Assembly: GCA_947177425.1 (NCBI GenBank)
Contig: CAMWUN010000007.1
Coordinates: 23,647-87,646, forward strand
DNA length: 64,000 nucleotides
Origin: an uncultured bacterium
GTDB lineage: Bacteria; Bacillota; Clostridia; Lachnospirales; Lachnospiraceae
Direction: 5' to 3'
Shown: positions 54,683 through 63,992 of the stretch, piece by piece
Position numbering within the stretch: position 1 is the stretch's first letter
Layout of the letters: every line of letters starts with the position of its first letter
Translations under genes and position numbers: made by a program
The notes under the pieces: model-generated
Databases searched by the model: none
What the model saw: only the letters and a program-made list of their open reading frames with translations
Told to the model about the DNA's origin: nothing

Positions 54683-55073
54683 CAAATGTCCAGTCTTCCA
54701 GACTGTATATACCCGATGAACGGAGTTCACTGAGTTCTCCCTGCTGTGCCATCAGCGAGAGTATCTCCTTCTCGTCTTCAAGCTTAATATCAATACGGTA
54801 GCTTAATCCATCTTCCTCCACCTCTATGCCCAGAATGGAAGAATAGGGCAGTTCCAGCGCCACTTCCTTTTTTACGTCCGCCCACACACTTGAAAACGGA
54901 AGCATTACAATAGATTCCCTGCAAAGAGAAAAAGAATAATAGTTATTCCAAAAAAGCTTCCGTATCCTGTCGCTTAAGTTTACGGGTGCATAGGATACCA
55001 CAATCGACTTTCCTTCCTCCGGCTCAAATCCCATTTTCTGTAAAACCTGTATTATTCTTTTAGTTGTTGCCAT
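54615..55073 (-). CDS. Small uncharacterised protein, PH-domain-like
   Basis: 152 residues from the ATG at 55073 (MATTKRIIQVLQKMG), with GGAG ten bases upstream; the frame extends to 55211 without a ribosome site. Strand pattern (SIVVSYAPVN, YYSFSLCRESIVMLPFSSVW, LELPYSSILGIEVEEDG, YRIDIKLEDE) followed by a C-terminal helix resembles bacterial PH-like (YokE-type) domains. Function is unknown. It lies between a relic and the two-component cluster, and nothing links it to either. Confidence 0.7.
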   Translation of the reverse strand: MATTKRIIQVLQKMGFEPEEGKSIVVSYAPVNLSDRIRKLFWNNYYSFSLCRESIVMLPFSSVWADVKKEVALELPYSSILGIEVEEDGLSYRIDIKLEDEKEILSLMAQQGELSELRSSGIYSLEDWTFVNNWHKNNMKETLEALKELGRK

Positions 55074-55268
55074 AAAAGCCACGCTCCTTTGTCTGATGAT
55101 AGGCTCATTATAGCACCGCTCCTTTGGCAGGGCACATTTCTTTCGCAGACTGTCTGTTTGGTTTCGCCAACGGCTCCCTCTCCGGGCCGCATGCATGTAC
55201 GAAACGCGCACTGCTCCGGCCTCAGGACAAACGCGTCAGTCCCCTGCCGGCCAGGACGCCCATGGAAA

Positions 55269-56000
55269 TCATATCTGCGCCTTGTATTCCGCTTTCGCCT
55301 TACGGGACAAAGGGCACTCCTCCCCGGTATCCAGCTCCACAATCTGCTCTTTTAAGTGCACCATCCTGATATGGCAGCGGTTCACCAGAAATCCCCTGTG
55401 ACACCGCCAGAACTCTTCCCCAAGCTGCTTTGCAAAGTGGTCGAGACTACTGTTGAATTCTACCAGTTCATCCACAAGATGAAGCCGCAGTGCATGTTTA
55501 TACCCCAACGCTTCAAAAAATAGAATATCCTCCACCGGAATATGCCGCACCGTATCAAAGAGTTTCAATGTACAATATCTGCCCTGCCCGGGCGGTTCAG
55601 CCCGGAGCCTGTCCTGAATACTGGAAAGACAGTCCCTCACCCGGACAGACATGGCGTCAAAATCGCCTTTTACAATATAGTCCAATGCTTCCAGGCGCAG
55701 GCGGAATGTCTCAAAGGCCAGATCCCCGTGGGCCGTAATAAACACAATAAATCCCCTTGGATCATACCGCCGCAGTTCCTGGGCCAGCTTAAGTCCGCTA
55801 ATCTGGCCCGGAAAATCAATATCCAGAAAATAGATTGCCGGAACCTTGTCCTGCATCTGCATTTCCAGCAGCTTTGCCGGAGTGTCCGCCACCCGGACCG
55901 GCCCCATATCGCTGTCCAGAATCATGATCTGGTCTGATATGATTTTGTTCAGCCGCTTGCTGATAAACAAATCGTCGTCACAAATATATACGGGAATCAT
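55269..56000 (-). CDS. LytTR family response regulator (first pair)
   Basis: 243 residues. Receiver with acidic triad Asp8-10 and phospho-acceptor Asp60 (IYFLDIDFPG); LytTR domain at the C-terminus (DILFFEALGYKHALRLHL, FWRCHRGFLVNRCHIRMVHL). Its ATG overlaps the sensor kinase stop by four bases (ATGA), and GGAG lies eight bases upstream inside that gene. It is the last gene of a five-gene same-strand run and would bind DNA repeats near target promoters not evident in this window. Confidence 0.93.
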   Translation of the reverse strand: MIPVYICDDDLFISKRLNKIISDQIMILDSDMGPVRVADTPAKLLEMQMQDKVPAIYFLDIDFPGQISGLKLAQELRRYDPRGFIVFITAHGDLAFETFRLRLEALDYIVKGDFDAMSVRVRDCLSSIQDRLRAEPPGQGRYCTLKLFDTVRHIPVEDILFFEALGYKHALRLHLVDELVEFNSSLDHFAKQLGEEFWRCHRGFLVNRCHIRMVHLKEQIVELDTGEECPLSRKAKAEYKAQI

Positions 56001-57403
56001 TCACTTACTCCTTTAGCAAGGCCAGGCGCCGGATGATATGTACCGGACGGCAGACGCAGTTCCTGCACGAAAAATCCGTCCCGCAGATAAGTCCTTGTGA
56101 TACAGCCGGGATAACGGGATATGATTCTGCGGTAACTGGACAGACCAGTGCCGTGCCCGTTTCCCTTTGTGGTATATCCCTTTCCCGACAATGCTTTCAA
56201 ATCCGGCTCCGCCGCATAATTATTGACCACTGCTATATACAGTTCCTTCTCCTCCTGCAGCAGCACCAGACGTATCTGCCCGTTTTCACCGGGAACGGCT
56301 TCTATGGCGTTATCAATCAGAATTCCCAGCCCCCGCAGAAGATCCGGCGTCTCTACCATCTGTTTCTCCACTACCGGATAAAACACCTCCAGGGTACTTT
56401 GAATATGTTTCTGGCGCATGACTGTAAGTTTCGTGGCAAGGAGACTGCGGACAGGATAAATCTTTATGTTGTTCAGACAGTCCATCTGTCTGATTTCATT
56501 CCCCAGCTTTTCATCAAAATAGCTGCTTGTTTTCTTCATAAACTGCTGTATGCCGTCTAAATCTCCCTCCTGTGCCTGTAGCGACAGACCGGAAAAAAGA
56601 TTGGTCACATCATGCCGGAAAGCCCGGATTTCCTGCTGTAATTCTTCCAGCAGTTCCATATGCGCCTGCTGCTGGGCGATTGTCTCCTCCTGCATATGGA
56701 TTTTTTCCTGCCCGGCCGTGTACATCGCCAAAAACTGTACACACAGCAAAACCACCGTTATCAGAGAAAAAAAGAAAACCGCATACAAAGCGTTAGGCTC
56801 CGCCTCTGGGAAAAACCAGTCAACGGCTGTCCAGACAAACATCAATAGGAAGCTGACCGCCATCATCAGGGCTGTCCTCACTTTTCCGGCAAACAGCGTC
56901 TCAAAGTAACGGTAAAATCCGCTTTTGCGCAAAATATAGGCCGCCAGAAACGCGGCCAGAAACGCCCACAGCTTCGGAATTACAATGGTGATAAACGTGT
57001 AAATATACATTCTGTCAAATAAAGGACTGTAGGTGCCTGCCGCCTGCGCCACCACATCGTCCGCCGTGTAAATGATAAAATGGCCAAGCATCGCCGCCGT
57101 CATCCCCTGGCTGAAAGGAACCCCATAGCATTTCTTTATCACCAGCCCCAGCGCCGCCGTCTCAACCGGATAGCATATGAGTGAACACAACACCGAAACC
57201 CATGCATTCTGTATGTCTTCCGGCAAAAGCCAGGAAACCACACAAACAGCAAAAAGGTACGCTGCGCTGGAACACGCTGCATAAATCAAAAACGGAACTG
57301 CCTTTACCTTCTTCCCCACAATTCCCACACTTAACCAGAACATGCCAAGCCCTATGAGAATAAAAACAAAAATTATGACAGATAACCGAAACGTAAAAGA
57401 CAT
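55997..57403 (-). CDS. GHKL sensor histidine kinase (first pair)
   Basis: 468 residues. Six or seven membrane helices in residues 5-230, then a coiled coil (EKIHMQEETIAQQQAHMELL), the His motif IRAFRHDVTNLFSGLS, the N-box GILIDNAIEAV and the G-box GNGHGTGLSSYRRI. AgrC-like, so probably a peptide-pheromone or envelope sensor. AAGGAG lies eight bases before the ATG at 57403. No AgrB/AgrD-like genes are in the window. Confidence 0.93.
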   Translation of the reverse strand: MSFTFRLSVIIFVFILIGLGMFWLSVGIVGKKVKAVPFLIYAACSSAAYLFAVCVVSWLLPEDIQNAWVSVLCSLICYPVETAALGLVIKKCYGVPFSQGMTAAMLGHFIIYTADDVVAQAAGTYSPLFDRMYIYTFITIVIPKLWAFLAAFLAAYILRKSGFYRYFETLFAGKVRTALMMAVSFLLMFVWTAVDWFFPEAEPNALYAVFFFSLITVVLLCVQFLAMYTAGQEKIHMQEETIAQQQAHMELLEELQQEIRAFRHDVTNLFSGLSLQAQEGDLDGIQQFMKKTSSYFDEKLGNEIRQMDCLNNIKIYPVRSLLATKLTVMRQKHIQSTLEVFYPVVEKQMVETPDLLRGLGILIDNAIEAVPGENGQIRLVLLQEEKELYIAVVNNYAAEPDLKALSGKGYTTKGNGHGTGLSSYRRIISRYPGCITRTYLRDGFFVQELRLPSGTYHPAPGLAKGVSE

Positions 57404-57551
57404 AATCTTTACTCCTTCTGCAGATTTTCCACTTTTATCTTACTATTTCTGTCATTATTTTTCAACTGAACCATATGCGCGAAAGCAATATACACCAGGT
57501 AAATGGCCGAATCCATTTGCAGGAAATGTTTTCCCAAACGCTGCAGCCTGT

Positions 57552-58295
57552 TTACTTCCTGCAATAATAGTTAAAATACTGCTCTCTTAAGCCTTTATAA
57601 CTGCCTCGCGGCAGAAAAATCTTTCTTCCGTTATCCATACAGATCTCCTTTGCATTCAGAGCCCCAATATATCCGAGATTGACAATAAAAGCGGCGCCGA
57701 TTTTTGCAAACTCCTGACATTGCGAGAGTTGTTCGTAAAGTTCTGTCATGGTCATTCGCAGAATATGCTGTGTACCGTCTGTGAGACAGAGATATTGCCT
57801 TTTTCCCTGTGCTTCGCAGTATATAATGTCATTTAATGACACTCTCACAAGCTTTCCCTCAATTCTCAGCAGAATATATTTCTTTCGTTCCTCTTCTATT
57901 TCTTCCAGCAAGCGGTTAAGTACTGCAAATAATTTTTCTTCCGAAACCGGCTTTACTATATATTGTAATGCATCCACATCGAAAGCCTCCAGTGCATACT
58001 CTTTCGATGTGGTAAGGAAGACAATCTTCCCTTTGTAATTCATATTGCGAAGCTCCTTTGCAGCTTCCATTCCCAATGGAAAGGATTGGCTTTTTTTATC
58101 GGGCATATAAATATCCATAAATATCATATCCGGGATATAACTTTTCTCTCTGACCAGACAGAGCAGTTCGTCGGCGTTTTCAAAGCACCGGGTCATAAAC
58201 TCCAAATCGGGATATTTTTTCTCATACGTACTCAAAAATTTTTCTGTTTTCTCTAACTCCGCCGGCTCGTCATCACAGAGCGCTATCATATACAT
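57552..58295 (-). CDS. LytTR family response regulator (second pair)
   Basis: 247 residues. Receiver: Asp8-Asp9, phospho-acceptor Asp61 (MIFMDIYMPD), Lys in YIVKPVS. LytTR domain: DIIYCEAQGKRQYLCLTDG, FAKIGAAFIVNLGYIGALNA. GGGAGG precedes the ATG at 58295, and the kinase stop lies 20 bases upstream. The MPDKKSQSFPLGME insert after the phospho-site is longer than usual. Confidence 0.93.
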   Translation of the reverse strand: MYMIALCDDEPAELEKTEKFLSTYEKKYPDLEFMTRCFENADELLCLVREKSYIPDMIFMDIYMPDKKSQSFPLGMEAAKELRNMNYKGKIVFLTTSKEYALEAFDVDALQYIVKPVSEEKLFAVLNRLLEEIEEERKKYILLRIEGKLVRVSLNDIIYCEAQGKRQYLCLTDGTQHILRMTMTELYEQLSQCQEFAKIGAAFIVNLGYIGALNAKEICMDNGRKIFLPRGSYKGLREQYFNYYCRK

Positions 58296-58315
58296 AGCAT
58301 TCCTCCCTTGTATGG

Positions 58316-59629
58316 CTATAAATCTGACGGAATGTTCATGACCAGTCTGAAAACAAACACTCCGTTGTCATTCTTAAAATCGTATTCCCCATCATACTTT
58401 TCTGCTGTTTTGGTAATGCTTGAAACTCCGATGCCGCCCGTAAATTCCGCTTTCGGCTGCCCATTCTTTAACTGGGCTCCCATTTTGCATGTATTGCTGC
58501 AGAAAATGATCAGCTTATTTTTCTTTTTTTTAACTGTCAGATGAATAAAACACTCCCTTTCTTCCGAATGCTTCTTCACCTCCATGCAGGCATAAATTGC
58601 ATTCTCATAAGCATTTGCAAGGATTGCTACCAGATCAATATTCGGTATCGCCAAATTCTTTCCGATATCAATGTCAAGCCTCACCTGAATCTGCTCATTC
58701 TCCGCCTTTCTGGTATAGGCCGAAAGAATGTTATTGACAGCAGGATTGGCGCATATCATCTCCACCACGCCCTGATCCGTTTCCCTGTCATACTCCTTTA
58801 AAAAATGCAGCAGTTCTTTCTTCTGTCCCCGGCGTACGTACTCCGCTATCACCGCATTGTGATGCCTTACATCATGGCGAATCCGCTTTGCAGATTCCAC
58901 GGATTCTTCCAGAATCTCAATCTGGCGTTCCAGAAGCCTGTGGTTCATCTGTATCAGTTGGTTTTCTCTCTCATATTCCTTCTCTATACCAATATGCAGA
59001 TAGAATCGGAACATAAGAAGCTGCAAAGTGCCTGTGAGGACAAAATTTGTAACGATTTGATAAAGGCGATGCGGAGTTGTCACACTAATATTCGGATTTA
59101 AGATATATCCAATTCCAAAGAGAATACTGATGATCATAACAGCTACACTGAACTTGTCTACCTCTTTCTCCACATAATCACCAAAATCCTTAATGGCATT
59201 TTTCAGCTTATATTCTATTAAAAATGCCATAAGCAGAATGAGCACAATACGCGTAATAATGTCTGCCCATATATTCCTGTTAAAAAAAATAATGGCAGTC
59301 TCCAGCCCTCCGATCAGAAATACGGCCAGAAGATAAAAAGTCAGCGCCAGCTTATAGATAGACAGATAAACAGAATCTCTGCTCATAAAAATGGCAAAGA
59401 CCACAAAACACATATACATTGTAAAGGCCACAAGCCGCACACAGCTTTCCCAGTCCGCCACATACCAGACACATGCCAGAATAATCAAAACTACACTAAA
59501 TCCTGCATAACAGGCAATGGTTTTTTTCCTTCCAAACCGTGATTCACTCATTCTGGAAAACAATAAAATCACTCCTGCAAGGCTTACTGCAAACCGAATG
59601 AACGCTACATATACTGAACCCCCCAACAT
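58316..59629 (-). CDS. GHKL sensor histidine kinase (second pair)
   Basis: 437 residues. About six membrane helices (residues 5-215), then the His motif AKRIRHDVRHHNAVIAEY and the ATPase N-box ANAYENAIYACMEV; the C-terminal G-box is GGIGVSSITKTAEKYDG. It is in the same class as the kinase 900 bases downstream but clearly diverged. AAGGAGAG precedes the ATG. It follows the chemoreceptor-like gene by 57 bases on the same strand. Confidence 0.92.
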   Translation of the reverse strand: MLGGSVYVAFIRFAVSLAGVILLFSRMSESRFGRKKTIACYAGFSVVLIILACVWYVADWESCVRLVAFTMYMCFVVFAIFMSRDSVYLSIYKLALTFYLLAVFLIGGLETAIIFFNRNIWADIITRIVLILLMAFLIEYKLKNAIKDFGDYVEKEVDKFSVAVMIISILFGIGYILNPNISVTTPHRLYQIVTNFVLTGTLQLLMFRFYLHIGIEKEYERENQLIQMNHRLLERQIEILEESVESAKRIRHDVRHHNAVIAEYVRRGQKKELLHFLKEYDRETDQGVVEMICANPAVNNILSAYTRKAENEQIQVRLDIDIGKNLAIPNIDLVAILANAYENAIYACMEVKKHSEERECFIHLTVKKKKNKLIIFCSNTCKMGAQLKNGQPKAEFTGGIGVSSITKTAEKYDGEYDFKNDNGVFVFRLVMNIPSDL

Positions 59630-59686
59630 ATAATTTATCTCTCCTTTCCCGGCAAAATACCGGTTCCTTTTCTATACCACTCCATA

Positions 59687-61156
59687 TTATCCCATTTTTT
59701 GCAGCTTCTTTGCATCGCCGTTCAGATTTCCGACAATCCTGCGCACGGATTCCACCATGCAGATATTTTCATCACATGCGCGAAAGGTTTCATTGGCGTG
59801 AGCGGAAATTTCTTCCGTAATGGCAGAAATGGTCTGGATATTTTCAACAATATCCCCGTTTGCATGTTCCAATTCCATAACAGTGTGCAACAGTTCCTCC
59901 GTACGGCGGTGGATGTCCTCCGTCCCGCTTGTGATTCCTGCAAAGGTATTCTTTACCACACTGGTGCTCTCAGCGTTCGCATCATTACTCCTGATAACCA
60001 CATTCATCGCCTCAGCCACATGCGCCAGTTCCTTATTAATGTTTTCAATTAAGCCGGTAATATTAGAAGTCGCCGCCTGTGTCCGGCCCGCCAGTTCGGA
60101 AATCTGGCTTGCAACCACGGCAAAGCCCCTGCCGGCTTCCCCTGCCCGGGCCGCCTCAATAGACGCGTTCAATGCCAGCATAACAGTACTGTTCGTGATA
60201 CTGCTGATTGTTTCGATAATCGTGTTCATCTGACCGGTGTACGTACTTAGTGCCTGCATTTTTTCCAATACTTCCGCATTGGCGGACTTAGACTCCTTTG
60301 CCCGGCTTTCCAAAGCCGCCATCTGCTCCCTGCCGGCTGCGACTTTGTTCACAGTGTCACGAACATTCTGCTCAATCTGGGCCGTCGTGTTCTTCACATT
60401 ACCAATATGCGCCTGTATCTGTTCCGTACGCTGTATCTGTACCTGCACAGATTCTGCCGTCTCAGTGCTGCCAACGGAAACCTCCTGCATAGCGTCATGG
60501 ACCTTTGTCACAGAATCCCCCAGACCGGACATCTGCCGGGTTACTTCCGTGATATCCGTTATCATATTCTGAGACGCAGCAAGAATACTGCTCATCAGCC
60601 GGCCAGTCTCGTCCGTCTGATCCTGAATCTGTTTTAATTTCATATTATTTACTTTTGTTACGGCAAAAGCCGTGAAAATCATAAATAACGCCGTGAGAAT
60701 CGTTGCCGCCACGCGGATTTCCACATCAGGAATTTCAGTTTTGGCATATCCTACTGTCATCCCATGATAAACCACATATGCCAAGTTTGCGCAGGAAGCA
60801 AACACACCGATGATTATATTAAACCGGGGATCCATATATAGGATAATGACGATAAACATGGGAAATGCATAGGTAAAAGGCAGCAGGCTATTAGTTGTAA
60901 ATATAGCAAAGATATACAAAACGCCATAGGTTATGCCTATAAGATGTTTAATGGCGCCGCTTTCCGGATTTCTGGCGTAAATCAGCCATTCCACCGCCAC
61001 AGGGACAACTGCCAGCAGCGCAAAAACTGCAAAATAACCGATTGTCCTGGAACCTTTCAATACCTCCAGCAAATATGCTGCAAAAAGTATGGAATCAATA
61101 ACTGTATGCCCTTTAATCGCCGTATTATTTATATATTTTTTTTCTGAGAAATCCAT
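59687..61156 (-). CDS. Methyl-accepting chemotaxis-like receptor with multi-pass membrane domain
   Basis: 489 residues from the ATG at 61156 (MDFSEKKYINN), after AAGGAGGG. Residues about 15-195 hold six membrane helices rather than the usual pair flanking an extracellular sensor, and no HAMP domain is obvious. The signalling domain is standard: SIEAARAGEAGRGFAVVASQ is the conserved hairpin tip that contacts CheA/CheW, with coiled coils on both sides (AALESRAKESKSANAEVL, ITEEISAHANETFRACDE). No che or flagellar genes occur in the window. It heads the same-strand run containing two LytTR/GHKL pairs. Confidence 0.9.
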   Translation of the reverse strand: MDFSEKKYINNTAIKGHTVIDSILFAAYLLEVLKGSRTIGYFAVFALLAVVPVAVEWLIYARNPESGAIKHLIGITYGVLYIFAIFTTNSLLPFTYAFPMFIVIILYMDPRFNIIIGVFASCANLAYVVYHGMTVGYAKTEIPDVEIRVAATILTALFMIFTAFAVTKVNNMKLKQIQDQTDETGRLMSSILAASQNMITDITEVTRQMSGLGDSVTKVHDAMQEVSVGSTETAESVQVQIQRTEQIQAHIGNVKNTTAQIEQNVRDTVNKVAAGREQMAALESRAKESKSANAEVLEKMQALSTYTGQMNTIIETISSITNSTVMLALNASIEAARAGEAGRGFAVVASQISELAGRTQAATSNITGLIENINKELAHVAEAMNVVIRSNDANAESTSVVKNTFAGITSGTEDIHRRTEELLHTVMELEHANGDIVENIQTISAITEEISAHANETFRACDENICMVESVRRIVGNLNGDAKKLQKMG

Positions 61157-61560
61157 ATGTGCCCTCCTTATGTCTGATGTTCTAATTTTAATATATACAG
61201 CCACATTATGCAAAGCAGTAAAAAAGCATGCCATTCTAAACACTTCCTTACTGTATTGCTTATTTCTTCTGTTTTATTATATCAAAAAAAAGGCCTGAAA
61301 AAGTAATTCTGGCACAGTTTACCACTTTTCTGGCATAAATTACAGTTTTGCTGGCAGGAAATACGGGGAAAATAGCAAGGCATAACATTTATTCAGCAGA
61401 AATGCTTGTTCGTCATGCGAATGATGACAGGAAGTATCTGTATGATGTTTTGGCAATAAAAAAAGAAACGGGCAGCCCGCTTCGTCATTGGCATTTTTAA
61501 TGCAAGGGGGAACAAAGTTCCCCCTTGACCACTCCATAGCTGGAGCCAGCGGACACCCTG
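61157..61560. other. 404-base gap upstream of the chemoreceptor-like gene
   Basis: It holds the chemoreceptor leader and the terminator at 61504-61526. No coding sequence or other element was recognised. Confidence 0.5.
61504..61526. terminator. Terminator downstream of the hydrolase
   Basis: AAGGGGGAAC and GTTCCCCCTT form a perfect 10-bp stem with an AAA loop, 35 bases after the hydrolase stop on its strand. Confidence 0.6.
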
Positions 61561-62562
61561 TTATTTCAGATTTTCTCCAAAAAACTGTTCCAGCTTATCA
61601 AATGGAATCGCATCTTTTCCGCCGCCGTCATACAAATCCGTATGGACTGTATCGGGAATAATCAACAGTTCTTTGTTGTCTGCATAAGGATTATCCTTCA
61701 CCATCGCGGCATAGGCATCACGACTAAAGTAGCAGGAGTGCGCCTTTTCCCCGTGCATGATAAGTACAGCGCTGCGGATCTCATTGCTGTACTGAAGGAT
61801 TGGCTGGTTCATAAAGGACATACATCCAATCACATTCCAGCCGCCGTTGGAATTTAAGGAACGCTTATGATAACCGCGATCCGTTTTATAATAATTATGA
61901 TAATCTGCCACAAAGAAAGGTGCATCCTCTGGAAGAGGATCGACAACCCCGCCACCCAGCGCATAGCTGCCATTTTTATAATCAATGATCCTCTGGGCGT
62001 TCATGGCTTCTTTCTTCGCATACCGCGCAGCAGCAGAGTCCTCAGCGTCAAAATATCCGTTGGCATTGACACGGGCCATATCATACATGGTGGAAGCAAC
62101 CGTCGCCTTGATACGGGTATCCAGCGCCGCCACGTTGAGGGCCAGACCTCCCCAGCCGCAGATGCCGATAATGCCAATGCGGTGCGGATCAACATTTTCC
62201 TGCACAGAAAGGAAATCCACCGCTGCCTGAAAATCCTCTGTGTTGATATCCGGCGATGCCATGTAACGGGGTGCGCCGCCGCTTTCCCCGGTAAAGGAAG
62301 GGTCAAAGGCAATCGTGAGGAAACCACGCTCCGCCATTGTCTGCGCATACAGTCCGGCTGCCTGTTCCTTCACTGCGCCAAAGGGCCCGCAGACCGCAAT
62401 CGCAGCCAGCTTCTTCTCAGCTCCTTTCGGCTCATAAAGATCTGCCGCCAGTGTGATTCCATAACGGTTCGGAAATGTCACCTTGCGGTGGTTCACCTTT
62501 TCACTTTTCGGGAAAGTCTTATCCCATTCCTTGGTTAATTCCAGTTTTACAGTATTTTTCAT
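61561..62562 (-). CDS. Alpha/beta hydrolase with Cys-type nucleophile elbow
   Basis: 333 residues. VTFPNRYGITLAADLYEPKG and TIAFDPSFTGESGGAPRYM mark the family of YcjY-like/dienelactone-hydrolase-like proteins. The nucleophile elbow is GICGWGG, with Cys where most relatives have Ser, as in dienelactone hydrolase. A His near the C-terminus (IPDTVHTDLYDG) would complete the triad. No signal peptide. GAGAGG precedes the ATG at 62562. The substrate is unknown, and the gene has no operon partners. Confidence 0.85.
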   Translation of the reverse strand: MKNTVKLELTKEWDKTFPKSEKVNHRKVTFPNRYGITLAADLYEPKGAEKKLAAIAVCGPFGAVKEQAAGLYAQTMAERGFLTIAFDPSFTGESGGAPRYMASPDINTEDFQAAVDFLSVQENVDPHRIGIIGICGWGGLALNVAALDTRIKATVASTMYDMARVNANGYFDAEDSAAARYAKKEAMNAQRIIDYKNGSYALGGGVVDPLPEDAPFFVADYHNYYKTDRGYHKRSLNSNGGWNVIGCMSFMNQPILQYSNEIRSAVLIMHGEKAHSCYFSRDAYAAMVKDNPYADNKELLIIPDTVHTDLYDGGGKDAIPFDKLEQFFGENLK

Positions 62563-62597
62563 TTTTAATGCCTCTCTTTCTTTCCATTATTTTTTAA

Positions 62598-62839
62598 TTA
62601 TCGCTTTTCTTTTTCCATACGCCATACTAAAAAATCAAGACAGTCAACCCTTCCCTGACTTTCATGCAGATTGTCCATCAAACTGCAGCGGTGCTTCCGC
62701 AGCGTTTTAATGGCATCCTGAACCTGACCGTTACCATACAGCCTGCAGACTTCTTCAATGGTTTGTGAGCCACATCCTGCATCCTTAAGATTCTGAATTA
62801 AATCATCCGTATGACCGCCTCCCTTCCTGTATGTTTGTA
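62598..62839 (-). pseudogene. Start-less ORF, relic of a small conserved protein
   Basis: About 78 codons read GGGHTDDLIQNLKDAGCGSQ, TIEEVCRLYGNGQVQDAIKT, LRKHRCSLMDNLHES and CLDFLVWRMEKEK, ending at 62598. I recall similar small proteins in Clostridia but no name for them. No ATG, GTG or TTG precedes the conserved part in frame, so the 5' end has been lost. The remaining 62563-63088 region contains another relic and the bla promoter. Confidence 0.55.
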
Positions 62840-62883
62840 TTATATCCTCTTGATTTTCATTCCGCTAATGACTATAACTTATA

Positions 62884-63003
62884 TCATGATATAATTTTTT
62901 GGAATATCATACGAGGACAATCCACGCCCTCCTCGGCGATTGAGAAAATCAGTTTCACAACGGGGGAGGTTTCTTCATCAATGACAAAGCGGTTATCTCT
63001 TAA
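62884..63003 (-). pseudogene. Serine-recombinase fragment (mobile-element scar)
   Basis: About 40 codons read RDNRFVIDEETSPVVKLIFS then IAEEGVDCPRMIF. This is the pattern between the catalytic and recombinase domains of large serine recombinases (RFVIDEE.APVV..IF...AEG). Neither end of the gene is present, so it is a scar of an excised or decayed element beside the bla genes. Confidence 0.65.
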
Positions 63004-63029
63004 ATTTCTTTTAGGGTATTGCATTATCA

Positions 63030-63071
63030 CCTACAAAGTGTTAACATGAATACATACCTACAAAATGTTAA
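63030..63071. promoter_or_regulatory. Two BlaI-type operator repeats
   Basis: CCTACAAAGTGTTAA (63030-63044) and CCTACAAAATGTTAA (63057-63071) differ at one base and lie just before the blaI ATG. TACA...TGTT is close to the BlaI/MecI half-site pattern, implying autorepression. Confidence 0.65.
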
Positions 63072-63088
63072 GATAAGAGGAAGACAAT

Positions 63089-63463
63089 ATGGCACAGCAA
63101 ATTTCTGAATCCGAACTGGTACTAATGAAAATCATTTGGAAGAATGGAGGGGCGGCTTTATACTCCCTCATCATGGAGGAATTGGAAAAAGACAAAAACG
63201 AATGGAAGAACAACACCGTACTCACGCTGCTTTCCCGATTAGGAGAAAAAAAGTTCTTGAAAGTCAAAAAAATCGGCAGACGGAATGAGTATGTGGCTAC
63301 GGTAACAGAAGCGGAATACCAGACCATGCAGACCCACAGCTTTCTTGATAAAGTCTATGGCGGGAATGTGAAAAACTTAGTGTCAACCTTGTTGCGGCAG
63401 GATATTCTTTCGGCAGACGAATTGAAAGAGATTGAAACATTTTGGAGAAAAGAAAATGAATGA
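63089..63463 (+). CDS. blaI: BlaI/MecI/CopY family repressor
   Basis: 124 residues. The winged helix is clear: ISESELVLMKIIWKNGGAAL, NTVLTLLSRLGEKKFLKVKK, and GRRNEYVATVTEAEY, with a C-terminal dimerisation helix (LLRQDILSADELKEIETFW). It represses beta-lactam-inducible genes until cleaved by the membrane protease BlaR1, whose gene follows and overlaps by eight bases. GAGGAAG precedes the ATG at 63089. Homologues may act on other M56-controlled targets. Confidence 0.93.
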   Translation: MAQQISESELVLMKIIWKNGGAALYSLIMEELEKDKNEWKNNTVLTLLSRLGEKKFLKVKKIGRRNEYVATVTEAEYQTMQTHSFLDKVYGGNVKNLVSTLLRQDILSADELKEIETFWRKENE

Positions 63464-63992
63464 ATTTATGAAAATATTATTGTCGCTGTCTGTTTCCGGC
63501 GCGCTGTTACTGCTTCTTATTTTGGGATTGAAGCCGCTGTATAAAAACAGATTCAGCAAGCGTTGGCAGTATTATATCTGGATAGTTGCTGCGCTGCGGT
63601 TTCTGCTTCCATTTACTCCCGATACCACGATTGTTGGGAGCCTGTTTGAAAAATTCGACACAGCAGCAATAACTAATGAAATCCCTGCAAGCCCCAATGT
63701 ATCCGTTTCTGTCAATCCGGGCAACAACGAAGCAGAGCCGATACAGACAAACAGGGATATGACCGCCGCTGCCATGCGTGAGCCTTTAAATATATATGTC
63801 TGCCTGTTTTTTATCTGGTCAGCATTGGCACTGGTTTTATTTGTCCGTAAGGTGACAGTTTATCAAGGCTTTATCCAATACATCAAAGCAGGCAGTAAAG
63901 AGGTATCGGATATAAAAATCTTGAATCTGTTATCTGGTTGTGAAGCAATGTCATTAAGTTTAGCAGGGTCTGTCAGAGGACTCCTGCCATAA
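63456..63992 (+). CDS. BlaR1-like M56 sensor, shortened
   Basis: 178 residues, ending at 63992. The N-terminus is normal for BlaR1/MecR1: membrane helices at about 5-25, 35-52 and 110-130, with the basic PLYKNRFSKRWQYYIWIVAA between. The frame then ends in LNLLSGCEAMSLSLAGSVRG, where homologues continue into the M56 zinc protease (HExxH) and sensor domains of a total of 400-600 residues. Neither other frame restores the expected sequence before the window ends at 64000. It is therefore probably truncated or rearranged and unable to cleave BlaI. Confidence 0.75.
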   Translation: MNEFMKILLSLSVSGALLLLLILGLKPLYKNRFSKRWQYYIWIVAALRFLLPFTPDTTIVGSLFEKFDTAAITNEIPASPNVSVSVNPGNNEAEPIQTNRDMTAAAMREPLNIYVCLFFIWSALALVLFVRKVTVYQGFIQYIKAGSKEVSDIKILNLLSGCEAMSLSLAGSVRGLLP

